A stretch of 64,000 bases of DNA from Alopecurus myosuroides. Lineage: Eukaryota; Streptophyta; Magnoliopsida; Poales; Poaceae. Below, in pieces: positions 22,137 to 33,189 of this stretch. Position numbers and translations under genes: made by a program. The stretch is taken from assembly GCA_028641055.1 (NCBI GenBank), contig CM054061.1, positions 30,801,523 through 30,865,522 on the forward strand, read 5' to 3'. The notes beneath the pieces are model-generated. The model was not told where the DNA came from, did not search any database, and was given only the letters and a program-made list of their open reading frames with translations. Position 1 is the stretch's first letter; the number at the start of each line of letters is the position of its first letter.

Positions 22137-22198
22137 GTCCGCTCTAGTGAGATTGGGTGTGGCGTCCGTCCGCTCTAGTGAGATTGGGTGTGGCGTCC
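22137..22198. repeat. Exact 31-bp tandem duplication in the Helitron
   Basis: The 31-base unit starting gtccgctctagtgagattgg occurs twice in a row without a mismatch. Confidence 0.9.
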
Positions 22199-23608
22199 GC
22201 TACTCCAACGTTTGTGGCCGCTTGTGGGTCTGCTGACCGATCCACGCTGCAAAAGCCGAGCTTGAGGCCTGAGCTGCCGGCCAAGAAGAGGATGTACACT
22301 CATGGCTTTGGATGAGGAGTGACACATGAACGTGTGATTATTTGATGATATGCAAGGGCGCTTCTGTTTCTTGATTTTCCCTTGTTTGGAGAAAATTTCT
22401 GAAAGTGGCATCTGGTTTATTAATCACGAAAGTGTTGATGTTTGACATAGTCACAGAGGGAGCATGCAGAATTGCATAAACGGCAGATTATTAAAACTTT
22501 TTCTTTCAAAGCATTAACATGAAATAGGACTAGGATATCGTGATTGCTACGATCGTTAAGTTTGCTTATTATCTTCCAGTGCATGTGACAATGGTAAATT
22601 GGCGAATTAGATGCTAGACTGTTCAACATTAACCATTTTCTACCTGCTACTGTTGTTGACGCTTGTGATCTTGTTGATGCTTCTGAGGCCTCCACGTCTC
22701 CCTTTGTACATGTTAGTTTTTAGTGCATCTAGGTTCAGCCGAGGTAATGCAGATGTGCTGCATTTGTGCCCAATAAATGCTTGTGTAAACGCCTGAACGC
22801 AAACTCTTTTGTGCAGCATTGTAGTTTTGAAAACATAAAGAATTATCTGAGTGGCAAAATATAATTATTATCCAGTTTCAGGTGTTTTTTTTTTATCTGC
22901 TTAGGCAACAGGGCGCATTAACGAAGAGCCGTTAACTACATGGTAGTAGCATTATATTTTAGTGGAATATGGAGTTCTGCTTTGCTTCCTGACAGCACAA
23001 TATGATTAACCAGTTCGCGAATTATGATGTAACAAACATAACATATTAGATCACTCTTAGTTTGTAGTTAGTAGATTTTTGTTGATATTTTCTTTGTTTT
23101 GGGAGAGTGTGATGGTATCGAAGGATTAGTTTGTGCGATATCTATCAAGATCCAATATTTTTCTTTTGGGACGATGTGCCCAAATTTCTGTTTAAGGCTA
23201 TTAGATTTCCATCGGTTATTTAGATGAATATGGATTTCATACACTTTCTTTGCTTTGCGAAGACCCTCAAATATTTGGAGTCTTTGTTCTGTTCATACTA
23301 CCTTCTAAAAACTGCCCTCACCATTCTACCGATTTCCGAATACTACACTAAAAGATCGTAATGTCTCGTTTTGAACTACAAGTATGCGTGAAAATATATA
23401 ACTTGTGTAGTACCATGACAAATTCTTACATTTATTGTGTGTGTCAAAATAAAGGACTCAACGAAATTGTATACTACATTTTTGTGGTGTGCTGATGATT
23501 GTATGCGTGAGGCATCAACAGTCGCCTCTTTGTTTCCTTAATGACCCATGCATGATCCACGGATTTATGACGAAGCCAAAGAGAATTTGCAGCGAGATAC
23601 AGAGAACG

Positions 23609-23637
23609 GCGCGGCAAAGCGCGCTAGGTCCATCTAG
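23609..23637 (+). other. Helitron 3' terminal hairpin and CTAG end
   Basis: Stem GCGCG/CGCGC with a six-base loop, spacer TAGGTCCAT, then CTAG. In Helitrons this structure marks the end of rolling-circle replication. Confidence 0.9.
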
Positions 23638-23770
23638 TTAGCTACCACCAGCCGCTGCACAACCGATTGCTACTTGAGTTTGCCTCCCCCCAAAATACTG
23701 GTCGACATACTAGCCGCGGAACTTTCAAGATGTTTACTATAAGATAATAGGTGAATTTCCCCAGATTGGC
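23638..23770. repeat. Tandem duplication, copy 1 right part
   Basis: It matches 24736-24850 (shared gcacaaccgattgctact, gagtttgcct, cgacata). Beyond ~23700 the match fades, so copy 1 no longer contains the membrane-protein gene found downstream in copy 2. 23771-23924 holds nothing recognisable. Confidence 0.7.
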
Positions 23771-23924
23771 TATGGCCTTAGCTGTCACGCAGCAGCCGCC
23801 ATGAGACACGACCACAAGCCGCCAGGTCGATATCACCTCACCCAAAATCGACGCTAGGGTTTCCCTGTGGCTCGAGCGGGGAGGGGAAAATTTCAGCCTT
23901 TCTCATTCTATGCGTGTATGGTAG

Positions 23925-24850
23925 CAATGATAATGAATAGAGAGTGCCATCGCGACTAATTTAGACAATAATGTAGGATAACTAGCACCAAGGATAATCA
24001 CCGCGTGCTCCATCTCTATTACTACGATCTACTGCAAGATGGAAAAAAATAGGTTAACTAATTGAGCTCGGGGAACAACCATGTATCACCTCCATCTTGC
24101 CATGGCTCAGTGCGCCAAGTTAACGAAATTAGTTGGTCGCCTCGCCGTCAGTGATAGTTCCCTCGTCGTGCCCCTTCGGCCGCCCCGCCGGGTTTCTGAG
24201 GTAGCCTACTCCGCTGCCGATTGGGCGCGCATCCACGTCCACCGCGGAGGTGGAGAGGACAAGCGTCCAATGAATCAACGGATGGCCGACGCTGCGGCGG
24301 TGCGCCTCGTTCGCTGCCGTTGAAGACCGGCCGACCGACGTCGAGGCGCAAGATACTCCGGCGGCCCTGCTCGTCTGGCGCCGTTGAAGACCAACAGATG
24401 TCGAGGCACGGGAGGCTACGGCAGCCTGGCTGTTCCGCCTTCGTTGAAGACCGCTGAGCATCGAGGAGCGGGAGGCTGCGGCGGCCCGTTTCGTCCACCT
24501 CCGTTGAGGAGCGCGCAATGTGGAGGCGCGGGAGGCTGCGACAGCCCGACTCGTCCACCACCGTTGAAGACCGACGGATGTCGTGGCGTGGTAGGCTACG
24601 GCGGCCCCAGGGTCGGGCCAGACTTTCTAGAGGCCCTAGGCGAACCGAGAAACTGGCCCTTTCAATATAGTAAATGAAACTCTCACACGGGGCCATTGCC
24701 CCCCCCCCTCCCCCACCCTCTCCCACCACAAATTAGTTACTACCAGCCGATGCACAACCGATTGCTACTTTGAGTTTGCCTTCCTCCAAATACAGATCGA
24801 CATACCAGGCGCAGAACTTGCAATATGTTCAGGATCAAATATATGTCTCC
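23925..24850. repeat. Tandem duplication, copy 2
   Basis: Counterpart of 21125-21690 plus 23638-23770, without the MITE and Helitron and with an expanded 60-bp minisatellite. It runs straight into the small gene at 24941. Confidence 0.75.
24310..24606. repeat. 60-bp minisatellite, about five copies
   Basis: Five degenerate units with a core like ccgttgaagaccg...gatgtcgagg...gggaggctacggcggcc. Because the period is a multiple of three, the minus strand keeps an open frame of 193 codons (24729-24148) with 20-residue repeats starting G(R/C)RSLP and containing RSST. Only one core is present in the duplicate copy near 21260, so the array grew after the duplication or shrank there. Evidence that the frame is a gene is weak. 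Confidence 0.8.
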
Positions 24851-24940
24851 TCTCTCCCACTTAGCTTCACCTTCCGCTCCTCCCTCCTACTCCATTCCTC
24901 ACTCCCCACCTCGGCGGAAAAAGTAGAGCCATCTCACAAC

Positions 24941-25270
24941 ATGTCGGCAATAGAGGGCACTAAGCTCGCAGTCATGATCGTAGGCGGGGTGGCTGTCGTC
25001 AGTATCATCTCCTGCGGCGCCGTGTGCCTATGCTGCAGGAAACGTGACAACGTGCAGCGCCAAGGCGTCGTCACCAGAATCCCGCCGCCCCCGCCTCCCG
25101 AACCTGCCAACGATCTCGAGCTTGGGCTCCACGGCCATGCCGTCGAGCGCTTCAACGACCCTCCAAAGCCTCCTACCATCGCCGACCAGGTCAAACTTTC
25201 TTTGGATCGACACAGCCGTGAGGTCCGCCGCGTGGATCCGGCAAGGCGGAGCCTAGACGCTCCGCCGTAG
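24941..25270 (+). CDS. Small single-pass membrane protein, 109 residues, unknown function
   Basis: A single-exon frame starting MSAIEGTKLAVMIVGGVAVV. The ATG at 24941 is the first in-frame ATG; earlier in-frame codons are only TTG-type. Residues 9-32 form one hydrophobic segment, followed by a cysteine-rich, basic juxtamembrane patch CLCCRKRD, a proline run (PPPPPPEP) and a charged C-terminal tail with many R, D and P. The pattern fits a short-lumen type III or signal-anchor protein whose tail faces the cytosol; CLCC could be acylated. The upstream sequence is pyrimidine-rich, like a cereal 5' leader. I do not recognise a family. The upstream duplicate has lost this frame. It may be a real lineage-specific gene or a fragment of a larger one. 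Confidence 0.5.
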   Translation: MSAIEGTKLAVMIVGGVAVVSIISCGAVCLCCRKRDNVQRQGVVTRIPPPPPPEPANDLELGLHGHAVERFNDPPKPPTIADQVKLSLDRHSREVRRVDPARRSLDAPP

Positions 25271-25276
25271 CTCGGG

Positions 25277-26640
25277 CGCCTCAACGCCGATCCTGCGAGG
25301 AGATCGGCGACGCCAACATGGACCCGCCATCGACCCGGTAGCGGCGCCAAGCCCCTTCTATGAGATGGTGTTCGAGCATTGCCAATCCCGGTGTATCCGC
25401 GAGGACGAGTAGGCGTAGCCTCGGTACTGGGGATGCGGTAGTGTTGACGATATGCATGCATGTCGCCATTACATGGATTTTAGTACTAGGGAGCCGTGAA
25501 GTATTGAAGATTATATTTGTGGGTATAAGCTTGTGTATGAAGACTGTAGTAGTATTTATCCCTCGAACTGTTGTTTTTTCGAAGTATTGAAAAACAGTCG
25601 CGGACTCTTTTTCTAAAACAGAGAAAACGCAGGAAAACACATGCAAAAGAGGCAACACACTTATCCCTAGACGACAAACCGACGAGATGCCCACAGTGGC
25701 CAAGAACGCCCCAAATTTTAGGTACGGCGTGTATATCACTTCTTAACTACAATCATGGGTGGGGGGCCATTGCCCCCATCCCCATGATAAGATGTAAAAA
25801 TTATTTAACATGATTTTTAAATATGAATAAGCTACTTTCACTTGTAAAAGTTGTTCAATTAATAGATATAATTTGAAATCACTTCAAGTGGTTTTAAGCA
25901 TAAATTTACTAAGGGTGTGTTTGGTTGGGATTTTGCAACCAGATTCACTGCCTAGAAGCTAGAATTTAAACCAAAGGGGTACCATGCCGAAGCTGATTCC
26001 TAGAACGCAGCATATTTTCGCAGTGCAATGGGAAAGTTGGTCCGCCCCCAAATTCCACTGCGTTGCGTTGAGCTGAAAACATGTAAATTATCCGCCTGCC
26101 ACCGATAAGTGAAAATGGCCGGTTCGTTCTCACTTCTTTTCTCCTCCGACCCTTCTCCATCCTCCTGTATTTGTCCCCACGATTCGCACTAGAAGGGAAA
26201 ATGGCAGATTTAAATCAAGCTATACTAATCACCTTTCAGATTCCTCTTATCCCTATTTTCATGGTCAATGATTTGGATTGGTTTCTCACACTAAGAACAT
26301 GCACCATTTAAATTAAATACATTAGAGAACATGTATGGTCAAAATGTAAACATAATATTGATTTTATGATAACACTTATCTTTGGTTTGTTGCTATAATA
26401 GAGTCACGGGTTTGACATCTTGTAAGAAACACTTTTATGATAACACTTATATTTTCATGGCCAATTATTTGGGTTGCATCAAAGGAAATACTTTGACATT
26501 TTCTTAAAGAAATTATCATTCGACTAATTTTTTTAAATGCAAGATATTTTTCAAAAGAAAAAATCCTACAAAATAATCAAGATAAGAGATGTTCCGAAAT
26601 AATTCTTAATATAGCTCATTTAAGGGACAATCAAAATCAG
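25277..26640. other. Intergenic stretch, no gene seen
   Basis: Downstream of the small membrane-protein gene. It includes short frames on both strands and AT-rich sequence. 'ggggccattgccccc' at 25765 resembles the duplicated unit near 24690. Nothing firm. Confidence 0.35.
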
Positions 26641-27420
26641 TGATACATATAGCAATTGGCATAATATCATCATGGAACATCAGAAATTATAGATACGTTA
26701 GAGACGTATCAAGCATCCCCAAGCTTAGTTTCTACTCGTCCTCGAGTAGGTAAACGATAAAAACACAATAATTTCTGAGGTGACATGCTACTAACATAAA
26801 GTTGACCATTATAATGTAAAAGCATATGTAACCTGAGATCATAGAACTTTAAACACAAACATGATAAATAGAACTTTAATAATAAAGCATAGCAATCACT
26901 TTGCGTCATGAGAAGTAACTCAAATAAAAGATCATGAATAATAATGCATTGAAAGTTATACGTTTGTTTCAGGTATAAAGAAAACATGTCAAGGTGGTAT
27001 TTCGCAAGTCCTTAAGAGTGGGACAAAACATAAATGCCAGAACACCTTCAAAGGTCATGAGGAAGACTAGAACAATATAGTTGGAGAACAAGAAATAACA
27101 CTTCATGAATCAACTAATGATGTTTATGGGACAAATGCACATAAAACTCAGAATGGAAAAAATGCTCTCTCAACTGTGCATAAAGTTAGAAGATGGATAC
27201 TTAACATAAAAGTAAAAGAAAGGCCCTTCGCGGAGGGAAGCAGGGATCACTCATGTGCTAGAGCTTTTATTTTATTAAACAGAGGTATTAAAAGTTTGAC
27301 ACTCCTCCCATCCATCTTACATAAACCATGGCTAACCGAATCCTCGAGCGCCTGCCAACAATCACATACCATGGAGGAGTGTCTATATTTTAAGAGAGGT
27401 GTATGCTAATGTCAATGAAT
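26640..27420 (-). mobile_element. Gypsy-type fragment: 3' internal end plus LTR start
   Basis: On the minus strand a purine-rich AAGCTTGGGGATGC (PPT-like) is followed by TGATACGTCTCTAACGTATC at 26710 and then by ~65 bases that match the LTR at 20384 (gcataatatcat, catcagaaatta). The part to the right (26725-27420) is the matching AT-rich internal 3' region. The LTR is cut off near 26640. Confidence 0.6.
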
Positions 27421-28334
27421 AGTAAACAGAAAATACAGTACGTCACAAGCCAACTAGATTTCATAAGAGCGGCTCCCATGTGAAGGACGCATCTATGTAG
27501 ACCCTCTGTCTCTTCTGTTTACACAATTATACTTTGACTGATAATTCAGGGGCAAAAATAGTGAAGAGAATTTGTTTGAGTCAATTTGGGGCTGGGCATG
27601 CCGCTGCCAGCTCTTATATCAATTGGATAAGCGGATGAAACCACTAGTCCAGAGTGTGAAATCCAATCAACAAGTGAGATAAAGATTCCTTGCTTCTGCC
27701 GGGCTACTAGCAGCCTAGCACCCTGCATTGTTTAGATCGAGGTACACCACTTAGATCGAGGGACACCACCAGCAGCTTCTTTCAGGTGCGTCCGAGTATC
27801 CTAAGCAATACTTCTTTCTTCTTTTGAACACGCAATTTAATGGCTGCCGGGTACCTCAAAATCAGTTTCCACTCTTGCTTTACTTTGTGCACAAGTAGTC
27901 TCCATCTTCCCATGGTCATAAGATAAGATAGTCGAGATTTTGCGTACCCTAAAAGAGCTAATTTACTCAAGAACCCGGAAAAAGACAGAAGCACAAGAGA
28001 AGAACAGGAAACTTAACTAACTCGGAATTTGTTACCCATCTCCATACCACTAGTACTGCAACAGTCCATCTTATTTCTGCAGCAACCCAGCTGACAATAC
28101 TATAGTGAATACAACACAACAAAATCCGACGCAATCTGCTGCGCAAGAATTTACAAAAATTGACCAATGTTATAGTACATTACTATACAAGCAGCATTGT
28201 TGTATCATATGGACAAAAAGAATGCTATGTTGGCCTTCATCCAGGAATCAATCGACTTGGACTTGTGTAAAGCAGAAAAATACACAGCTTAAAGAATAAT
28301 GGCATCCAAAGAAGAATACTAGAGCAGAGCTCGA
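27421..28334. other. 3' flank of the sugar transporter gene
   Basis: No ORF of note. The part next to 28334 must include the 3' UTR of the minus-strand transporter gene. A clear poly(A) signal could not be picked among the AT-rich stretches. Confidence 0.4.
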
Positions 28335-31300
28335 TCAGCGGAAGGACCATTGGATCTCCTCGAGGGTCCGTCCCTTGGTCTCTGGCACCCAGAGGATGAC
28401 GAACACGAGGGTGAAAGCGCTCACGAGCATGTAGGACACGAAGGTACCTGTCAAAATCGTAATCCGGAATAGCTTGCGTCAGGTTCATGGGTAAAACAAT
28501 ATCCTAGCAAAATTGAAATTAAGCACAAGGGTGCGAACCTCCAGCGCTCCAGCTGAGCAGCAGGTTAGCCGTCATCGTTATCCCAAACGAAGTCAACCAA
28601 TTGGCGAGCGTCGCAAAGCTTCCGGCAAGACTCTTGATGCTGACGGGGAGGATCTGCAAACAAGAGAAGTCCAACAGTATGGTTATTCTGAAAGAATGCT
28701 CCTGTGATATGCAAAAAACATCTTACGAGCTATAGTGCTGTATAGGGAGTATGTGAATACACTATACCTCGGACATTATGACCCACGGAATGGCGCCCAT
28801 GCCGAAGGAGAAGGCGATTACATACGCCTGGACCAAGTGTCGAGTATGGTTCAGCTATTTGCGATATAATTTTTCGGACCAAACAATATAATTGACGGAT
28901 GGACATACCACAATAGCAACCAAGGAGAGCATGCTTAATATGTAATACATGTGAGAATCATGTGAAAGACTGTCCTGAAACAAATAAGCCATGATAATAT
29001 ATAAGAAAGTATTAAAAAAAGATAATATAAGAAAATATGAACGGTGTATGGATTATCATACTATTTAATTCATATCAGAACCTATGCTAGAGAAACCTGA
29101 ACATACCTTGAGAAAGAATGCAACTGCAACCACAAAAAGGCTTAGGGTCATCCCAGCTGAAGAGACCTGGAAGTTGAAGTGAGAGATAAACTGTAGTTAC
29201 AGACAACTTGCACTAACAAACTGGTTTCACAGGGAGGAGGAGCTTACGATAAGTAGGATCCGTCGGCCAGCTCTGTCTACTAACCAGGTTGTAACTCCAG
29301 TGGCAAGAACCTGACGATGATTTCTGTGAGCAACTTTAATGTGAACTATAATAGGAAACAAAAAAGATCTATCTAGTACTGTAAGTATTAACACACCTGA
29401 ATAGCTCCAAGTGCAAATGTGGCCAAGTCACTGTTTGTGATGCCTGAAGTGATTTTGATGTTAAATATAGAACCTAAATTGACTATGATAATAACACTGG
29501 ATACCATTTACGTACACTGAAATAATTTACTAGCAAACTGTACAACTTGCCTGCAGCTTTGAAGATGCTACTTGCGTAAAACAGAACAGCATTGATTCCA
29601 CTTAGCTGTTGTAGTACAAGCAGGCCAATTCCTAGCTGCCAAGTTATAGCACAATGATGATTAAAAATATGTAATTATGATTTTTGGTACGGAATAAACC
29701 AGCGCAAAGTCCAGGAAGTTACTATCAGCGGCATGCGGAATTTCTTTTGGTTCAACTCTTGGAAACGGATTGCAGCCCTTTTGTTTGATGATGTTACTGC
29801 TCTCTGCATAATGTGCCCAATGTTAAAGCAAATTTGGTGATTAGGTTGAAAGTACTTCATGTAGATTTGTAGTTAGTCGGTCCTGAATAAAAATACAGGT
29901 GCTTGCCTTAATATCATTCACTTCTGAGGTGATATCAGTCTCAAATCCCCTCAATACTTGTAGAGAGGTTTCGAAATCGTCCATCTTGTTCATCTTTGCC
30001 TGAGATTGATGCGCAAACACTGGTTAATAAAAATTCCAGAATGATGCAGCACATCATATCAACCTTTGCATATACGAACCAGCCATCTTGGAGATTCGGG
30101 AATGAAGAATAGACCAGGTATCAACACTGTGCACGGCAAGGTTCCTAAAAGAATGGCATCCCAGAGATTAGAATCAGAAATCGTCAGAGGTTCAGAAAAT
30201 AGACTCATACACACACGGTCCAAGTCCACAAAGTAGTAGCAAAATTAGCATTGTTTATTGACACTGTAACTTTCTCCTTTATAATCTGAAATGAAATATT
30301 TGTCTTCAGGATTGTAGTCATATTTGTCAACACAGCATTTACTGTTACCGATCCTGTTAACTGGAGTTTAAATGAAAGAGAAATCTGTCATCGAAAACAA
30401 CAGAGTTCAGTAAAGAGTCAGTATTTAGTCATGTTACCTATCACTGCAAGCATCCTCCAAGGAACAAACATGCCGAGCAAGTAGGCCAACATGATACCAA
30501 TTGTTACAGACAACTGCAGAATGAACAGTTGCATAATGAGTCCAACAAAAATAAGCTAAGTCTTGGCCTGACAAAAGGACAAGTTGCTCATGAGGATGAA
30601 AGCGCACCTGGTTGACAGAGCCTAGAGCGCCTCTCATGTTCTGAGGAGAAATCTCTGCTATGTATACTGGCACCTGTTATGACATAACTAACAGATCAGG
30701 ACCAAGTCTTGTAACTAGTTCAGGATTCTATAACAAGAAGTAAGCATCATATTGGGGATGGTCCACTTTGTCCCCAAGATATTGACATCTCAGTTGATCA
30801 TTTTTTTTTGTAAGAACTTAACCAGGTAAGTACTCACATATCGAAGCATAATTCTTGTATGCAAAAAAGTAAGCAGGAAGAAAGTGTTCTCATACTAACC
30901 GTGTAGGATATGACACCAACACCAAACCCTGCCAGCAATCGTCCCATATACAGGAAAGATGTGTCCTGTGAAACAAACACGGACAGGTGTCAAATCCCAG
31001 ATCGAAGCAGCAGATGGTGAAACTAAGCTTTGGAAGAAACAAAATGTACCGTCGTCATACTTTTGCGAAGGAGATGGCAAGCCAACCGATGATGTTAGGG
31101 ATCGCCGCGATCATCAGTGACTGGAAAATGGATGAGCAAGCTTGTTAGAAGATCGTCAGTACAGTTAGCTACTGAAACATTGCCCAAAAATACGACCGAA
31201 ATACAGAAGTTGGACACACCAACAATGCTGCACCCACACATTTTCATCAATTCCATTTCATCGATTACCATACCAATGAAGTTTACTAGTGCTGAACTTC

Positions 31301-32343
31301 ATGAACCTCAGAAGATCAGACTCCAATGTAGCACATTGTAGCAGTAAGTCAGCAACTCTGGGGCCTGTACTTTCAGAATCGAAAGAAACGATCGGCATCG
31401 TATCTGCCAAATCCCACCAACTTTATCTGACCGGAGATTATCTAATTCGAATTGCCGCCCAAAATATTTGCATTTTCATTTGGTTACATGCAATCTTAAC
31501 TGTCAACGGCCGCAAGTAGCAAACTGATCGTACTCAGAAACCTCGATGTGGCAGCCGACAGTACCAGCAAGGCAGCAATTCTGAAGCCCATAATTTCGGT
31601 ATCCAAAGAAACGATCAGCATCTGATCTGGAAAATCCCACCCACTTTATCCGACCAGAGATTATCTAATTCTAATCGCCCGCCCCCCCAAATGAATTGCA
31701 ATTTCGTTGGTTACATGCAACTGTCAGGTAGGTCATCGATCAAGGCAGCATTGACGTTGACCCTTCTTAACAGCCACAGGCAAAACTGGCCGATCTCGCA
31801 AAGAAAACACTAGTAGCAGTACCAACAGCGAACACAGTATCTGTACAGAAAATACCCGAGCCGAGAGCAAAGCAAAATTGAAACTGAAATTGAAAAAAGA
31901 AAAGAAGGAAATGCTCTGTTTCTCACCCCTTTGCGGCCAATGTGCTCTGCCATCTGGCCGCTGGCGATGGCGCCTACCATGGCGCCGACGTTGGAGAGGG
32001 ATCCGAAGACGGAGAACTCGGAGATGGAGAGGCCGAGGTCGGCGATGATGGCGTCCTGCGTGGGCGAGGAGAAGCCCCCCGTGAAGCCGAACTGGATGGG
32101 GCCGAGCGCGACGATGAGCGTGCAGAGGAAGGCGGAGACGTGGGACTCCTTCATGATGGCCATGGAGGAGGTCCCCGCCGTGAGGCTGGACTGGCGCGAC
32201 CCCATCCGGTACCAGCTCCCCGTGTTCACCAGCAGCGGCTTCTTCATCCCGCCGGGGCCGCCCTCATGGTCGCTCCCGCTCTCGTACCCGCCGCTACCTG
32301 CCCACGCCGGGCCCTTGCTGCTGCTGCTGCTGTTGCCGTTCAT
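28335..32343 (-). CDS. ERDL6: ERD6-like sugar transporter (MFS), 16 exons, complete
   Basis: Exons on the minus strand: 32343-31927, 31120-31061, 30965-30900, 30673-30608, 30513-30438, 30144-30080, 29999-29907, 29803-29723, 29635-29551, 29443-29397, 29310-29248, 29166-29107, 28974-28909, 28827-28768, 28653-28539, 28447-28335. They join in frame to 510 codons plus TGA, the normal length for the family. Seen: a glycine/serine-rich hydrophilic N-terminus with P36-L37-L38, twelve hydrophobic segments, GRKG (136-139), [14 protein letters not shown] after exon 3, PESPRWL (244-250), QQLSGIN (317-323), DRAGRR (364-369) and [11 protein letters not shown] (495-505): the sugar-porter signatures. Close relatives such as Arabidopsis ERDL6 are tonoplast H+/glucose carriers that export sugar from the vacuole; that role is inferred here. 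Introns 7 and 9 use GC donors (AAG|GCAAGC, CAG|GCAAGT). Intron 1 is the largest (806 bp). No lesion was seen, so the gene should be functional. The exact paralogue within the family is less certain than the family. Confidence 0.95.
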
Positions 32344-33189
32344 GGCGGCGCCCGCCCGGTGGTTGCCTCTCGGAGTCTCGGTGGCGGCGGCCGGACCTCG
32401 CTCGCTGCGGGACGGATGCGGGGAGAAGATCGAGGAGGATGCGACGAGGCGATGTTCTCCCGTTGAAATTGGGGAGAGGTAATGGGTGGCCCCGTCTCGA
32501 TCATTTCGGCTCCTTGGTCGTGTTCCGGGAGATGGGACCCGCCAGCCAGCGTCTCGGCGTGGGCCCGCCAGGTCACTTTCTTTCTCTCTTGTCTTATCCT
32601 AAGATGATTACTACCGTCCTCTTCTGATTATATTTAGTGAACTAAAACTGCGGAGCACGTTGCCACCCCCGGGGTAGCTGGCTGCTGGGCCCCACGCCCG
32701 GATCAAGATCACAGTGTGAGGAGATCTGATTATATTCGTGTTTCTTGTGAAGGAGAGTATAATCAGACTCGCAAAAGAGACAATTAGGCCACTCTGGTTT
32801 ACATAACATATGCTGCCAATGAACATTAGCAGATCATGAGAAAATCAATTTTTCTCTAAATTTATTAAAGAAATGAGATCTTTGGTTTTTATGATGATTT
32901 GTTAACATGTCTTTTTAATGATGATTACAAAACAGAGAATGGCGGCAGATGGCGAGACAATTATATATTTTTTTTTGCTAGTTTTCAGCTCTCTTGGTCA
33001 ACTTTGCGGACATTAAATTTGTGTGGACGGAGGTGTGTTCTCTCCATGGATGCGAGGAAGCATCGGGGCCGGCTAGGGTGGCCATGGCGGCTCGCCGGCG
33101 TAGGCACGCCGGACAGTCGGCTCTGGGACCGTAGCGGGGGCTACGTTGTGCGGGTCTAGAGCTCTTATCCTTACGTTGACCTGCTGCCA
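32344..33189 (-). promoter_or_regulatory. 5' leader and putative promoter region of the sugar transporter
   Basis: The ~130 bases before the ATG are G+C-rich and lack upstream ATGs that would clearly compete, as in many cereal 5' leaders. Further up the sequence turns AT-rich. No TATA box can be assigned with confidence. A small inverted repeat (tctgattata / tataatcaga) lies at 32727-32766. Confidence 0.35.

Larger units (their letters stand above)
21685..23637 (+). mobile_element. Non-autonomous Helitron, 1953 bp
   Basis: It starts TCTCTAAGAG and ends CTAG, inserted between A and T. The 3' end has a perfect hairpin, GCGCG (23609-23613) with loop GCAAAG and CGCGC (23620-23624), nine bases before CTAG: the classical Helitron terminus. 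The paralogous copy at 24731-24740 shows the uninterrupted site (acaaaTTAGTTACTACC), so both ends are fixed. There is no Rep or helicase ORF. Inside are two exact short tandem duplications and stretches that may be captured genic pieces, which I do not recognise. Confidence 0.92.

Noticed and set aside
25915..25940. 'gtgtgtttggttgg' as a possible MITE end
   Set aside because: No matching inverted partner was found within the next kilobase.
31931..32482. Plus-strand ORFs of 174-183 codons
   Set aside because: They are antisense shadows of the G+C-rich first exon of the sugar transporter.
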